In this document: in pieces, positions 43,263 through 52,708 of the stretch
How positions within the stretch are numbered: the stretch's first letter is position 1
Layout of the letters: the number at the start of each line of letters is the position of its first letter
Assembly (NCBI GenBank): GCA_017403065.1
Contig: JAFQOT010000011.1
Span: forward strand, 18,375 to 82,374
Length of the DNA stretch: 64,000 nucleotides
Source of the DNA: Clostridia bacterium
Lineage (GTDB): Bacteria > Bacillota > Clostridia > Oscillospirales > Acutalibacteraceae
Direction: 5' to 3'
Notes under the pieces: model-generated
Told to the model about the DNA's origin: nothing
The model's input: the letters and a program-made list of their open reading frames with translations, nothing else
The model's database searches: none
Program-made: the position numbers and the translations under genes

Positions 43263-44585
43263 ATGGCAAAACCTATAGTTGCTGTTGTGGGCAGACCCAA
43301 TGTGGGAAAATCTACATTATTTAACAAAATAATAGGCAAAAGACTTTCTATTGTAGATGATACACCCGGTGTTACCCGTGACCGTATTTACGGTGACGCT
43401 CAATGGCAGGGTAAAAAGCTTATGCTTATTGATACAGGCGGTATAGAGCCTAAAACTGATGATATAATTCTTGCAAATATGCGAGCTCAGGCTCAGTTGG
43501 CTATAGATACGGCATCGGTTATTATTTTTGTAACCGATTTAAAAAGCGGCGTCACAGCGGCTGATATGGATGTTGCGGCTATGCTTCAGAAAAGCGGCAA
43601 GCCTATCGTTCTTTGTGTAAATAAATGCGACTCTATCGGTGCAGTACCTGTAGAGTTTTATGAATTTTATAATTTAGGATTAGGCGACCCTATTGGAGTA
43701 TCTTCAATTCACGGTCATGGCACAGGCGATTTATTAGATGCGGTTATGGAGCATATTGACCCTGAAGAGTTTGATGACAGCGAGGAAGATATTATAAATG
43801 TTGCCGTAATAGGAAAACCAAATGCGGGAAAATCCTCACTTATAAACAATATTGCAGGGGAAGAGCGTTCAATAGTTTCAAATATAGCGGGCACTACAAG
43901 AGACGCTATTGATATGCGGGTCGAAAAAAACGGCACCAAGTTTAATTTTATCGATACTGCGGGGCTTCGCCGCAAATCAAAGGTAGAGGATAAAATCGAG
44001 AAATATTCGGTAATGCGGGCAAATATGGCTATCGAAAGGGCAGATGTCTGCGTTATTATGATAGACGGTGTTGAGGGCTTTACTGAACAGGATTCTAAGG
44101 TGGCAGGTCTTGCCTTAGAGCAAGGAAAAGCCTGTATTATAGCCGTTAATAAGTGGGATGCCGTTGAAAAAGACGGCACTACTATGGATAGCTTCCGTAA
44201 AAAGCTGATGGTTGATTTTTCTTTTATGCCTTATGCGCCGATTGTGTTTATTTCTGCTAAAACAGGTCAAAGGGTGGAAAGACTTTTTGAGCTTATTAAA
44301 TATGTGAACGAGCAAAACACAATGCGTATTTCTACAGGTAAGCTTAACGATATTCTGGCAGATGCTACCGCTCGTGTTCAGCCTCCTACAGATAAGGGAA
44401 AAAGGCTTAAAATCTATTATATGACACAGGCTTCTACAAAGCCGCCTACATTTGTTTGCTTCTGCAACAGGGCGGATTTGTTTCATTTTTCATATCAGCG
44501 TTATCTTGAAAACCAAATTCGTTCCACCTTTGGTCTTGAGGGTACGCCTGTCAGATTTATTATTCGTGAGAGGGGCGACAAATAG
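43263..44585 (+). CDS. der: Ribosome biogenesis GTPase Der (EngA)
   Basis: A tandem GTPase needed for 50S subunit assembly. The 440 residues contain two G domains: the first with GRPNVGKST, DTPGVTRDR and NKCD; the second with GKPNAGKSS, DTAGLRRK and NKWD; then a KH-like C-terminal domain (ATARVQPPTDKGKRLKIYYMTQ). Order and length are typical. plsY starts at the base after its stop. Confidence 0.97.
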   Translation: MAKPIVAVVGRPNVGKSTLFNKIIGKRLSIVDDTPGVTRDRIYGDAQWQGKKLMLIDTGGIEPKTDDIILANMRAQAQLAIDTASVIIFVTDLKSGVTAADMDVAAMLQKSGKPIVLCVNKCDSIGAVPVEFYEFYNLGLGDPIGVSSIHGHGTGDLLDAVMEHIDPEEFDDSEEDIINVAVIGKPNAGKSSLINNIAGEERSIVSNIAGTTRDAIDMRVEKNGTKFNFIDTAGLRRKSKVEDKIEKYSVMRANMAIERADVCVIMIDGVEGFTEQDSKVAGLALEQGKACIIAVNKWDAVEKDGTTMDSFRKKLMVDFSFMPYAPIVFISAKTGQRVERLFELIKYVNEQNTMRISTGKLNDILADATARVQPPTDKGKRLKIYYMTQASTKPPTFVCFCNRADLFHFSYQRYLENQIRSTFGLEGTPVRFIIRERGDK

Positions 44586-45221
44586 GTGGTAATTTTAGCA
44601 TTTGTAACGGTTTTATGCGCTTATTTAATAGGAAGTATAAATTTTGCTGTGATTTTCAGCTCGATTTTTCTTAAAAAGGATGTCAGAAAAATGGGTAGCG
44701 GAAATGCAGGCACAACTAATGTTATGCGTACGGCGGGCTTTTTACCGGGCGCTCTTACCTTTGTTTGTGATGCTCTTAAAGGATTTGTGGCATCATATAT
44801 CGGATATTTAGTGTTTGACTATATTTCGCATTTTACTGTATGGTCGGCGGCTATTTACGGCGCTTATGCTTGCGGTACAGCTTGTATGTTAGGGCACGTT
44901 TTTCCTATATTCTATCAGTTCAAGGGCGGTAAGGGCGTTGCAACAAGCGTTGGTATCTTTGCAGTTTGTTGTCCTATCGCTATAGTTATAGGTCTTATAG
45001 TTTTTGCTATTGTTACGGTTATTTCAAAGTACGTTTCTTTAGCTTCAATTACTGCTACTGTTACAGTTGTTACCCTTTCAATAGTCTTTCGTGATATGTA
45101 TGTTTCAAAATATCCGCAGATATTTTTTGTTGTTGCGATGGGCGCTATTGTAATATTAAAGCATAGTGAAAATATTAAACGTTTACTAAAGGGTACAGAA
45201 AACAAAATCGGTAAGAAGTAA
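44586..45221 (+). CDS. plsY: Glycerol-3-phosphate acyltransferase PlsY
   Basis: Membrane enzyme that acylates glycerol 3-phosphate from acyl-phosphate, the first step in phospholipid synthesis. The 211-residue protein has five membrane helices and the three PlsY motifs: GSINFAVIFS with DVRKMGSGNAGTTNVMRTAG, the LGHVFPIFYQFKGGKGVATSVG stretch and the C-terminal KHSENIKRLLKGTE. It starts with GTG directly after der. gpsA, which supplies its substrate, follows 13 bp later. Confidence 0.95.
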   Translation: MVILAFVTVLCAYLIGSINFAVIFSSIFLKKDVRKMGSGNAGTTNVMRTAGFLPGALTFVCDALKGFVASYIGYLVFDYISHFTVWSAAIYGAYACGTACMLGHVFPIFYQFKGGKGVATSVGIFAVCCPIAIVIGLIVFAIVTVISKYVSLASITATVTVVTLSIVFRDMYVSKYPQIFFVVAMGAIVILKHSENIKRLLKGTENKIGKK

Positions 45222-45234
45222 CGGAGGTATATTT

Positions 45235-46218
45235 ATGGCAAAGGTTACAGTTTTAGGCTCAGGCGGTTGGGGCATGGCGTTGGCTTTAGTTGCCCATAAA
45301 AACGGCTGCAAGGTTACGCTTTGGTCACCCTTTGAAGAAGAGGTTAAGCTCCTTAAGGAAAAACGCACCAACGAAAGACTTTTGTCGGGGGTTGTTTTGC
45401 CTGATGATATTGATATTACCAATGATTTATCTGTGGTTGAGGGTGATACTATAACCATTATTGCAACACCCTCTACTGCAATACGCTCTGTGGCGCAAAA
45501 ATTAAAGCAATATAAGGACATAGGTATTGTTGTAAATGTTTCAAAGGGACTTGAAAAGGGCACTTTAAAGCGACTGTCTCAGGTTATTGCAGATGAGCTT
45601 CCTTTGTCACATATTGTCGTACTTTCGGGTCCATCCCACGCAGAAGAGGTTGCGCGAAACATACCTACATCTTTGGTTTCGGCATCATATTCAGGCGCGG
45701 CAGCCCAAATAGTGCAAAATGTTATGTCTAATGAAAATCTGCGCATTTACACTAATGATGATGTTATAGGTGTAGAATTGGGCGGCGCTTTGAAGAATGT
45801 TATTGCCATTGCTGCAGGCGGATGCGACGGATTAGGCCTTGGGGATAATACAAAGGCAGCTTTAATAACACGCGGTCTTGCTGAAATGACACGCTTAGGT
45901 CTTTGTATGGGGGCTAAGGAATATACCTTTTCGGGTCTTACAGGAATAGGGGATTTAGTGGTTACCTGTACATCTAAGCATAGTCGTAATAACAGATTCG
46001 GCTTTTTGGTAGGTAGCGGTGTTCCTGCAAAGGAAGCCTTGGAGACGGTAGGTACTGTTGAGGGCTATTACGCTGTATTTATGGCGTATGCGCTTGCTGA
46101 GAAGTACAGTATAGAAATGCCTATTATAAATGAGATATATAAAATAATATATGAAGAAAAGAATGTTAAAGAGGCTTTATATGACCTTATGAACAGGCCA
46201 AATAAGCAGGAACATTAA
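45235..46218 (+). CDS. gpsA: Glycerol-3-phosphate dehydrogenase [NAD(P)+]
   Basis: Reduces dihydroxyacetone phosphate to glycerol 3-phosphate for phospholipid synthesis. The 327-residue protein has the Rossmann motif VLGSGGWGMALA (residues 5-16), the VSKGLEKGTLKRLSQVI segment, SGPSHAEEV and the catalytic Lys in VELGGALKNVIAIAAG; GDLVVTCTSKHSRNNRFG is also typical. GGAGG precedes the ATG. Functionally paired with the upstream plsY. Confidence 0.96.
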   Translation: MAKVTVLGSGGWGMALALVAHKNGCKVTLWSPFEEEVKLLKEKRTNERLLSGVVLPDDIDITNDLSVVEGDTITIIATPSTAIRSVAQKLKQYKDIGIVVNVSKGLEKGTLKRLSQVIADELPLSHIVVLSGPSHAEEVARNIPTSLVSASYSGAAAQIVQNVMSNENLRIYTNDDVIGVELGGALKNVIAIAAGGCDGLGLGDNTKAALITRGLAEMTRLGLCMGAKEYTFSGLTGIGDLVVTCTSKHSRNNRFGFLVGSGVPAKEALETVGTVEGYYAVFMAYALAEKYSIEMPIINEIYKIIYEEKNVKEALYDLMNRPNKQEH

Positions 46219-46245
46219 AAAAATCTAATCTTAAGAAAAAAATAC

Positions 46246-46274
46246 TTGATTTTTGTCATATAGTATGATATTAT
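46246..46274 (+). promoter_or_regulatory. Promoter of rpmB
   Basis: TTGATT at 46246-46251 and TATTAT at 46269-46274, spacer 17 bp. The roughly 60-nt leader contains GGTTGG and CCAAC-type arms (near 46288-46313) that could pair weakly; no known ribosomal-protein leader was recognised. Confidence 0.55.
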
Positions 46275-46339
46275 AGTTCTTGCTATTGTGGTTGGAATTA
46301 TTAAAAACCAACTTTTCTTAAAAGAAGGAGGTGCAGACC

Positions 46340-46528
46340 ATGGCTAAATGTGATATCTGCAACAAAGAAATTGCTTTCGGAATTAAGGTTTCTCACTCAC
46401 ACAGACGTACCAACAGAACCTGGAAGCCCAACGTTAAGAAGGTAAAGGCAATCGTAAATGGTTCGCCTCGCCGTATCAATGTTTGCACCCGCTGCTTACG
46501 TTCAGGCAAGGTTACCAGAGCCGTTTAA
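46340..46528 (+). CDS. rpmB: 50S ribosomal protein L28
   Basis: A 62-residue ribosomal protein starting MAKCDICNKEIAFGIKVSHS, with two Cys pairs (CDIC and CTRC) and the RTWKPNVKKVK core, the zinc-binding form. AAGGAGGTG seven bases before the ATG at 46340 decides the start. Monocistronic, between its own promoter and terminator. Confidence 0.97.
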   Translation: MAKCDICNKEIAFGIKVSHSHRRTNRTWKPNVKKVKAIVNGSPRRINVCTRCLRSGKVTRAV

Positions 46529-46551
46529 GCTGATATATTTCTTGCAAATAA

Positions 46552-46577
46552 CCCTGAGCGTAGGCTCAGGGATTTTT
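46552..46577 (+). terminator. Terminator of rpmB
   Basis: CCCTGAGC (46552-46559) pairs with GCTCAGGG (46564-46571), then ATTTTT. Confidence 0.9.
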
Positions 46578-46596
46578 GTTATCTGAGGTGATAAAG

Positions 46597-47247
46597 ATGC
46601 TAAAAACCGTACTGTTTGATTTAGATGGAACCCTTGTAAATTCTTTAAGTGATTTAGCCACAAGCAGTAACTTTGCTCTTAGCAAAATGGGGTTTCCTGT
46701 TCACGAAACTGAAAAATATAAATATTTCGTAGGCGACGGTATTCCCAAGCTTATAGAAAGGGTATTGCCTCAAGAAATGCGTACCCAGGAAATACATAAA
46801 AAAACCTTAGATATTTTTATGAAGCATTACAGAAAGCATTACGTTGATAAAACTATCGTCTATGACGGAATAAAGCCGCTTTTATCACAACTTGGGGATT
46901 ACAAATTAGTTGTAATATCAAACAAGGCTCAGGAAATGGCTGAAACAGTTGTAAACAGGCTTTTCGGAAAGGAAATTTTTAGTATAGTTTGCGGCAAGCA
47001 GGAGGGTTATCCAGCAAAGCCCGACCCAACCCTTACATTAAAGATTATTAGTGATTTAGGCGTCGTTCCTGATGAATGTGTCTTTGTTGGGGACTCGGGT
47101 ATGGATATGGCTGTTGCAGTTAATGCAGGCATAAAGGGAATAGGCGTTTTATGGGGATTTAGGCAAAGGGATGAGCTTATAGAAAACGGAGCTTCCTTTA
47201 TCGTTCAATCACCCAATGAAATATTAGAAATATTAAAGGAAATCTGA
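46597..47247 (+). CDS. HAD hydrolase, phosphoglycolate phosphatase-like
   Basis: A 216-residue HAD phosphatase with FDLDGTLVNSLSDL (motif I, Asp8 and Asp10), VVISNKAQ (motif II), the Lys in YPAKPDPT and FVGDSGMDMAVAVNAGI (motif IV). The helical cap and length fit the Gph/PhnX branch. Its substrate could be phosphoglycolate or another small phosphoester. GAGGTG six bases before the ATG at 46597 sets the start. The MFS gene follows one base after its stop. Confidence 0.88.
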   Translation: MLKTVLFDLDGTLVNSLSDLATSSNFALSKMGFPVHETEKYKYFVGDGIPKLIERVLPQEMRTQEIHKKTLDIFMKHYRKHYVDKTIVYDGIKPLLSQLGDYKLVVISNKAQEMAETVVNRLFGKEIFSIVCGKQEGYPAKPDPTLTLKIISDLGVVPDECVFVGDSGMDMAVAVNAGIKGIGVLWGFRQRDELIENGASFIVQSPNEILEILKEI

Positions 47248-47248
47248 T

Positions 47249-48412
47249 ATGAAATTAAGTTATACTGCTACAAAGCTTACCTGTTATGTAGGCTATGTAG
47301 TTCAGGCAGTAGTGAATAACTTTTTGCCTATACTTTTTATCGCATTACAAGACGTTTACGGACTGAGCTATGAAAAATTAGCCCGTATTATCGTATTTAA
47401 CTTTACAAGTCAGATGGTTACTGACATTTTCACACCTAAAATAATCGAGTTTTTAGGTTATAGAAAGGCATCTATATTAAGTCAGGGTACTGCTGCCTTT
47501 GGTTTGGCGCTTTTGGGAATTTTACCAAGGATAATAGATGCTTATACAGGTATTATAATTTCTGTTATTATTTATGCCTGCGGAAGCGGACTTATGGAGG
47601 TTGTTTTAAGCCCCTTGGTTGAAATGCTTCCAACTAAAAACAAAGCCGGAAATATGGCTGTGTTACACTCGTTTTATTGTTGGGGGCAAGCATTTACAGT
47701 AATTGTAACCACCTTGCTTGTAACGGTGTTTGGGTATATCGGTTGGTATTACATACCGCTTATCTGGGCTTTGCTGCCTTTTGTTAATATGTTTTCATTC
47801 TTTAAGGTACCTATCGTTGAGCCTAAGCCTGATGAAAAAAAGGATTCCTTGAAAGAGCTTTTTAAAAACAGAAAGTTCCGTTATTTTATGATTATGATGC
47901 TGTGCGCAGGCGCTTCAGAAATTGCAATGGCTCAATGGGCATCGATTTTTGCCCAAAGGGCTTTAGGTGTTTCTAAGGTTGTAGGAGATTTGGCAGGGCC
48001 TTGCGCTTTTGCCTTGTTTATGGGATTAGGCAGAGTTTTATATGCTTTATTCTCTGAAAGAATCAGCTTTAGAAAAACCTTAATTATAATCAATATAGCC
48101 TCTTTTATTTGCTATATTACGGTGGCGACTTGCAAAATCCCCTTAATTGCACTTATTGCCTGCGCTTTGTGCGGTCTTACTGTCAGTATTGCTTGGCCTG
48201 GTACCTACTCTGCGGGGGCAAAGGCTTTTCCAAACGGGTCTGCCTTGATGTTCAGTATCTTTGCCATGTGCGGTGATACAGGCTGTTGCTTAGGTCCGTG
48301 GGTTTTAGGTATAATTGCTGATAAAATGGGTCTTAATATAGGTTTTGCGGTGGTGTCAGTTTTCCCCATTATTATGATATATTCTGCCCTTAAATCTTAC
48401 AGCAAAAAATGA
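47249..48412 (+). CDS. Major facilitator superfamily transporter
   Basis: A 387-residue integral membrane protein with about 12 helices in two halves around a charged central loop (PIVEPKPDEKKDSLKELFKNRKF, near 190-212). The second half has GLGRVLYALFSERISFRKTL, which resembles the MFS A-like motif, and an AWPGTYSAGAKAFPNGSALMFS helix like that of fucose/sugar permease-type members. The substrate is unknown. Coupling with the HAD phosphatase could suggest uptake of a compound whose phosphate is recycled, but that is speculation. Confidence 0.85.
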   Translation: MKLSYTATKLTCYVGYVVQAVVNNFLPILFIALQDVYGLSYEKLARIIVFNFTSQMVTDIFTPKIIEFLGYRKASILSQGTAAFGLALLGILPRIIDAYTGIIISVIIYACGSGLMEVVLSPLVEMLPTKNKAGNMAVLHSFYCWGQAFTVIVTTLLVTVFGYIGWYYIPLIWALLPFVNMFSFFKVPIVEPKPDEKKDSLKELFKNRKFRYFMIMMLCAGASEIAMAQWASIFAQRALGVSKVVGDLAGPCAFALFMGLGRVLYALFSERISFRKTLIIINIASFICYITVATCKIPLIALIACALCGLTVSIAWPGTYSAGAKAFPNGSALMFSIFAMCGDTGCCLGPWVLGIIADKMGLNIGFAVVSVFPIIMIYSALKSYSKK

Positions 48413-48441
48413 TTGAAAATAATTAGATTATAGTGTATATT
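48413..48441 (+). promoter_or_regulatory. Promoter of the dCMP deaminase gene
   Basis: TTGAAA at 48413-48418 and TATATT at 48436-48441, 17-bp spacer, preceded by TG as an extended -10. Confidence 0.6.
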
Positions 48442-48460
48442 ACTCTTAAGAGGTGACATT

Positions 48461-48940
48461 ATGAAAAGACAGGAATATTTAAGCTGGGATGAATATTTTA
48501 TGGGTATTGCTGTACTCTCTGCAATGAGAAGCAAAGACCCATCTACTCAGGTAGGAGCTTGTATAGTAAATCAGGATAAGCGTATTCTTTCTATGGGTTA
48601 TAACGGAATGCCCAGATGCTGCAGCGATGATGAATATCCGTGGGAAAAGAATGATGCTCCCCTTGATTCAAAGTACCTTTATGTTTGTCACGCAGAATTA
48701 AATGCTATTTTAAACTGCGCTGTGGGAAGCGTTAGAGGTTGCACCGTTTATACAACTCTTTTTCCTTGTAATGAATGCGCAAAGGCTATTATTCAGTCGG
48801 GAATAAGCGAGGTTGTTTATATGGAAGATAAATATGCAGAAACTGACAGCGTAATGGCATCTAAGCGTATGTTTAATACCGCAGGAGTTAAATTCAGACC
48901 GTATAAAATTAGCGGTAAAAATGTGAATTTCAATTTATAA
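48461..48940 (+). CDS. Deoxycytidylate deaminase family protein (ComEB-like)
   Basis: Deaminates dCMP to dUMP for thymidylate synthesis. The 159-residue zinc enzyme shows the proton-shuttle and metal motif CHAELNAILN and the second metal motif PCNECAKAI. RDPSTQVGA-type start (SKDPSTQVGACIVN) and YNGMPR are typical. In Bacillus the homologue is comEB; a role in competence is not implied. AGAGGTGA precedes the ATG. Confidence 0.93.
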   Translation: MKRQEYLSWDEYFMGIAVLSAMRSKDPSTQVGACIVNQDKRILSMGYNGMPRCCSDDEYPWEKNDAPLDSKYLYVCHAELNAILNCAVGSVRGCTVYTTLFPCNECAKAIIQSGISEVVYMEDKYAETDSVMASKRMFNTAGVKFRPYKISGKNVNFNL

Positions 48941-48946
48941 ACATAT

Positions 48947-48978
48947 AAAAGGCGGTTTTAAAGACCACCTTTTATTTT
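48947..48978 (+). terminator. Terminator of the dCMP deaminase gene
   Basis: AAAAGGCGGT (48947-48956) pairs with ACCACCTTTT (48964-48973) with one mismatch, followed by ATTTTG. Confidence 0.78.
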
Positions 48979-49063
48979 GTTTAGGTAATATTGCACAAAA
49001 ATTACGGTACTAATGAATTCGATATGTGCAAAAAGTGGAAAATGAAAAAAATACAAATATTTC

Positions 49064-49092
49064 TTGCATATTTATTCAAAATATGGTATTAT
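49064..49092 (+). promoter_or_regulatory. Promoter of the arginine operon
   Basis: TTGCAT at 49064-49069 and TATTAT at 49087-49092 with a 17-bp spacer. The -35 box lies within an ARG-box-like sequence. Confidence 0.7.
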
Positions 49093-49131
49093 TTATGCAT
49101 AGAAATTGAGAAATAAATGCATATTATGCAT
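49065..49131. promoter_or_regulatory. Three ARG-box-like operators for ArgR/AhrC
   Basis: The ArgR consensus core is TGAAT-N4-ATTCA. Site 1 (49065-49078, TGCATATTTATTCA) differs at one base. Site 2 (49096-49109, TGCATAGAAATTGA) differs at two. Site 3 (49118-49131) is a looser TGCAT palindrome. Centres are 31 and 22 bp apart, about three and two helical turns, so hexamers could bind one DNA face over the promoter and start site. Repression by arginine is the inference; no argR gene is in the window. Confidence 0.6.
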
Positions 49132-49147
49132 AAACGGAGGAATAAAA

Positions 49148-50377
49148 ATGAATAAAAATGAAATTAAAAAGGTAGTTCTTGCATATTCAGGCGGTTTGGA
49201 TACTTCTATAATCATTCCGTGGCTTAAGGAAAACTACAATAATCCTGAAATAATTGCAGTTTCCGGTAATGTGGGACAGGCAAGTGAGCTTGAAGGTCTT
49301 GAAGAAAAGGCTATAAAAACAGGCGCTTCAAAATGCTATATCGAGGATTTAACAGAAGAATTTTTAACTGATTATGTATTTCCTTGCGTTCAGGCAGGCG
49401 CAGTATATGAAGAATATCTGTTAGGTACTGCTTTTGCACGTCCGCCGATTGCAAAGAGAATTGCTGAAATTGCTATTGCAGAAGGTGCTGACGCTATTTG
49501 TCACGGCTGTACAGGTAAGGGTAATGACCAGGTTCGTTTTGAGCTTGCTATTAAGGCATTTGCGCCTGATATGCCTATAATTGCTCCTTGGAGAGAGTGG
49601 GATATTAAATCCCGTGAGGAAGAAATCGAATATGCAGAGGCACACAACGTACCTTTGAAAATTAACCGTGAAACTAACTATTCAAAGGATAAAAATATCT
49701 GGCATTTATCACACGAAGGTCTTGATCTTGAGGACCCAGCAAACGAGCCTCAATATAATAAAGAGGGCTTTTTGGAAATGGGCGTTTCTCCCGAAATGGC
49801 ACCTGATAAGCCAACCTATGTATCACTCCATTTTGAAAAGGGTGTCTGCACCGCAGTTGACGGTAAGGAAATGGGCGCTGTAGAGCTTGTTGAATATCTT
49901 AACAAGTTAGGCGGAGAAAACGGAATAGGACTTCTTGATATAGTTGAAAACCGTCTTGTTGGTATGAAATGCCGCGGTGTGTATGAAACTCCCGGAGGAG
50001 CTATTCTTTATAAGGCTCACTCTGTACTTGAAAGCATTTGTCTTGATAAGGAAACTGCGCATTATAAAGCGCTTGTTGCTCAAAAGTTGGCAGAGCTTGT
50101 GTATAATGCTCAGTGGTTTACACCTCTTACAGAAGCAATTCTTTCCTTTGTTAAGACAACACAGAAAACTGTTACAGGCGATGTAACCTTAAAGCTTTAC
50201 AAGGGCAATATGATAAACGCAGGTGTTTCATCACCTTATTCCCTTTATGATCCTGAGATTGCAACCTTTGATGAGGATGATGTTTATGATCAAAAGGATT
50301 CACAGGGCTTTATAAATCTTTATGGACTTCCCACAAAGGTTTATGCTAAAATGAAGGCTAAGAATAATTTAAAATAA
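49148..50377 (+). CDS. argG: Argininosuccinate synthase
   Basis: Joins citrulline and aspartate with ATP to form argininosuccinate. The 409-residue protein has the PP-loop [10 protein letters not shown] near residue 11, the [13 protein letters not shown] motif and the [14 protein letters not shown] segment. The ATG at 49148 is nine bases after CGGAGG; a TTG at 49106 lies in the operator region and is rejected. First gene of the arg operon. Confidence 0.97.
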   Translation: MNKNEIKKVVLAYSGGLDTSIIIPWLKENYNNPEIIAVSGNVGQASELEGLEEKAIKTGASKCYIEDLTEEFLTDYVFPCVQAGAVYEEYLLGTAFARPPIAKRIAEIAIAEGADAICHGCTGKGNDQVRFELAIKAFAPDMPIIAPWREWDIKSREEEIEYAEAHNVPLKINRETNYSKDKNIWHLSHEGLDLEDPANEPQYNKEGFLEMGVSPEMAPDKPTYVSLHFEKGVCTAVDGKEMGAVELVEYLNKLGGENGIGLLDIVENRLVGMKCRGVYETPGGAILYKAHSVLESICLDKETAHYKALVAQKLAELVYNAQWFTPLTEAILSFVKTTQKTVTGDVTLKLYKGNMINAGVSSPYSLYDPEIATFDEDDVYDQKDSQGFINLYGLPTKVYAKMKAKNNLK

Positions 50378-50390
50378 GTAGGTTTTAATA

Positions 50391-51767
50391 ATGGATAAAA
50401 TGTGGGCGGGAAGATTTTCTAAAGCCCTTGATAAAGAGGCAGACGATTTTAATTCTTCTATTCATTTCGACAGCAGAATGTATAAGCAGGATATAACAGG
50501 CTCTATGGCCCATGCTTCAATGCTTGCCGCTAAAAACATAATATCTAAAGAGGACAGCGAGACTATTATAGACTCGCTATCCTTAATTTTAGAGGATTTA
50601 CAAAGCGGTAAATTAGAGTTTGATATGGATGCTGAGGATATTCATATGTTTATAGAGTCTGAGCTTACTAAGAGAATTGGCGACGTAGGCAAAAGACTTC
50701 ACACAGCAAGAAGCCGTAATGACCAGGTGGCGCTTGATATAAGACTTTATCTTCGTGATGAAGCAGATGAAATTATAGTTCTTATAAAGGATTTACTTAA
50801 GGCTATAAATAATCAGGCGAAGCTGCATAAAAATGCTATTATGCCGGGTTATACTCATCTGCAAAGGGCACAGCCTATAACCTTTGCCCATCATTTATTG
50901 GCATACGCTATGATGCTTACCCGCGATATAGGCAGGCTTGAGGATGCCAAAAAGAGAATGAATCAAAGCCCCTTAGGCTGTTGCGCTCTTGCAGGCACTA
51001 CATACGATACTGACAGAAATATGACCGCTAAGGCTTTAGGCTTCGACTCGATTACGCTTAACAGTATTGACGGTGTATCTGACATAGATTTTTGTGTTGA
51101 GCTTTTATCTGCTTTCAGCACAATTATGATGCATTTATCACGTCTTTCTGAGGAGATAATTTTATGGTCCTCCTGGGAATTCAGATTTGTAGAGCTTGAT
51201 GACAGTTACACCACAGGCTCAAGCATTATGCCACAAAAGAAAAATTCTGATATGGCGGAATTAGTCAGGGGTAAAACAGGCAGAGTATATGGCGATTTAA
51301 TTGCAATGCTTACTGCCTTAAAGGGTCTGCCATTGGCATATAACAAGGATATGCAGGAGGATAAGGAAGCAATTTTTGACGCGATTGATACCGTTAAAAA
51401 ATGTCTTAAAATCTTTGCTCCTATGATAGACACAATGACAGTTCTTGAGGAAAATATGAAAAAAGCGGCAGGGGAAGGCTTTATAAATGCTACCGACCTT
51501 GCAGATTACCTTGTTAAAAAGGGTATGCCTTTCAGAACTGCGTACAAGCATGTTGGCCAAATCGTTGGCTACTGCATAAAGATCGGTTTTATTTTAGAAA
51601 ATCTGCCTATTGAGGAATATAAAAAGTTTGACGCTTTGTTTGATGAGGATTTATATAAAGAAATTTCTCTTGAAACCTGTGTTAATAAGCGTATTTCAGA
51701 GGGCTCAACAGGACCTTTGTCTGTTGAAAAGCAAATTCAATTTATTACGGAGTTTTTGAATGATTAA
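50391..51767 (+). CDS. argH: Argininosuccinate lyase
   Basis: Splits argininosuccinate to arginine and fumarate. The 458-residue protein belongs to the fumarase/aspartase superfamily: MWAGRFSKALDKEADDFNSSI start, HTARSRNDQV, GYTHLQRAQPITFAHH and the catalytic-loop signature GSSIMPQKKNSDMAE. It follows argG by 13 bp and overlaps argC by eight bases. Confidence 0.97.
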   Translation: MDKMWAGRFSKALDKEADDFNSSIHFDSRMYKQDITGSMAHASMLAAKNIISKEDSETIIDSLSLILEDLQSGKLEFDMDAEDIHMFIESELTKRIGDVGKRLHTARSRNDQVALDIRLYLRDEADEIIVLIKDLLKAINNQAKLHKNAIMPGYTHLQRAQPITFAHHLLAYAMMLTRDIGRLEDAKKRMNQSPLGCCALAGTTYDTDRNMTAKALGFDSITLNSIDGVSDIDFCVELLSAFSTIMMHLSRLSEEIILWSSWEFRFVELDDSYTTGSSIMPQKKNSDMAELVRGKTGRVYGDLIAMLTALKGLPLAYNKDMQEDKEAIFDAIDTVKKCLKIFAPMIDTMTVLEENMKKAAGEGFINATDLADYLVKKGMPFRTAYKHVGQIVGYCIKIGFILENLPIEEYKKFDALFDEDLYKEISLETCVNKRISEGSTGPLSVEKQIQFITEFLND

Positions 51768-52698
51768 AAAGGTATTTATTGACGGAAGCGCAGGCACAAC
51801 AGGACTTAGAATAGCTGAAAGACTGGAAAGCCGCGCCGATATTGAGCTGATAAAATTAAGCGAAGAAAATCGCAAGGATTTAAATGCTCGAAAAGAGGCT
51901 TTAAATAAGGCTGATATAGCTTTTCTTTGTCTGCCTGACGCGGCGGCAATAGAGGCTGTATCCCTAATTGAGAATGACAAAACCGTAGTTTTGGATACCT
52001 CTACAGCTCACCGAACAAATAGTGACTGGGCATACGGTTTTCCCGAATTATCTGCTCAGGCAGAGGAAAAAATTAAAGCATCTAAGAGAATTGCAGTACC
52101 AGGATGTCACGCAAGTGGTTTTATATCTCTTATTTATCCTCTTGTTGAAGAGGGAATTATAAATAAAGATGTTTTGCTTAGCTGTACATCCCTTACAGGT
52201 TATAGCGGCGGCGGTAAAAAAATGATAGCAGAGTATGAGAACACAGACAGAGATGTGTTGCTTAGCTCTCCTCGTCAGTACGGTATAGCTCAGCAGCATA
52301 AGCATTTACCTGAAATGACTGCCGTTACAGGAATTAAAAATGCGCCTGCATTTATACCTATAGTGGCTGATTTCTATAGCGGTATGGAGGTTACAGTACC
52401 GCTGTTTGCTTCTCAGTTAAATAAAGGCTTTACTGTAGAGGATATAAAAAGAGTATATAAATGTAAGTATCAGGGACCTGTGGTAAAATATATTGACAAT
52501 TTTGATGAATCAGGCTTTGTTGCTTCAAATAAATTATCTTTTAAAGACAGTATGGAAATTTCGGTTAGCGGAAATGAAGACAGAATTTTACTGATATCCC
52601 GTTACGATAACCTTGGTAAAGGCGCTTCGGGAGCGGCAGTAGAATGTATGAATATTGTTTTAGGTGTTTCTAAAACCACAGGATTAGATATTATTTAG
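51760..52698 (+). CDS. argC: N-acetyl-gamma-glutamyl-phosphate reductase, short (type 2)
   Basis: Reduces N-acetylglutamyl phosphate to the semialdehyde. The 312-residue protein is the shorter type-2 form: it starts IKKVFIDGSAGTTGLRI, uses Cys116 in AVPGCHASGF as nucleophile and has HKHLPEM near residue 185. Most Firmicutes carry the roughly 345-residue type 1 form with an AxGYxG motif, so this variant is notable. It overlaps argH and lies ten bases before argJ. Confidence 0.94.
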   Translation: MIKKVFIDGSAGTTGLRIAERLESRADIELIKLSEENRKDLNARKEALNKADIAFLCLPDAAAIEAVSLIENDKTVVLDTSTAHRTNSDWAYGFPELSAQAEEKIKASKRIAVPGCHASGFISLIYPLVEEGIINKDVLLSCTSLTGYSGGGKKMIAEYENTDRDVLLSSPRQYGIAQQHKHLPEMTAVTGIKNAPAFIPIVADFYSGMEVTVPLFASQLNKGFTVEDIKRVYKCKYQGPVVKYIDNFDESGFVASNKLSFKDSMEISVSGNEDRILLISRYDNLGKGASGAAVECMNIVLGVSKTTGLDII

Positions 52699-52708
52699 GA
52701 GTTTATTT

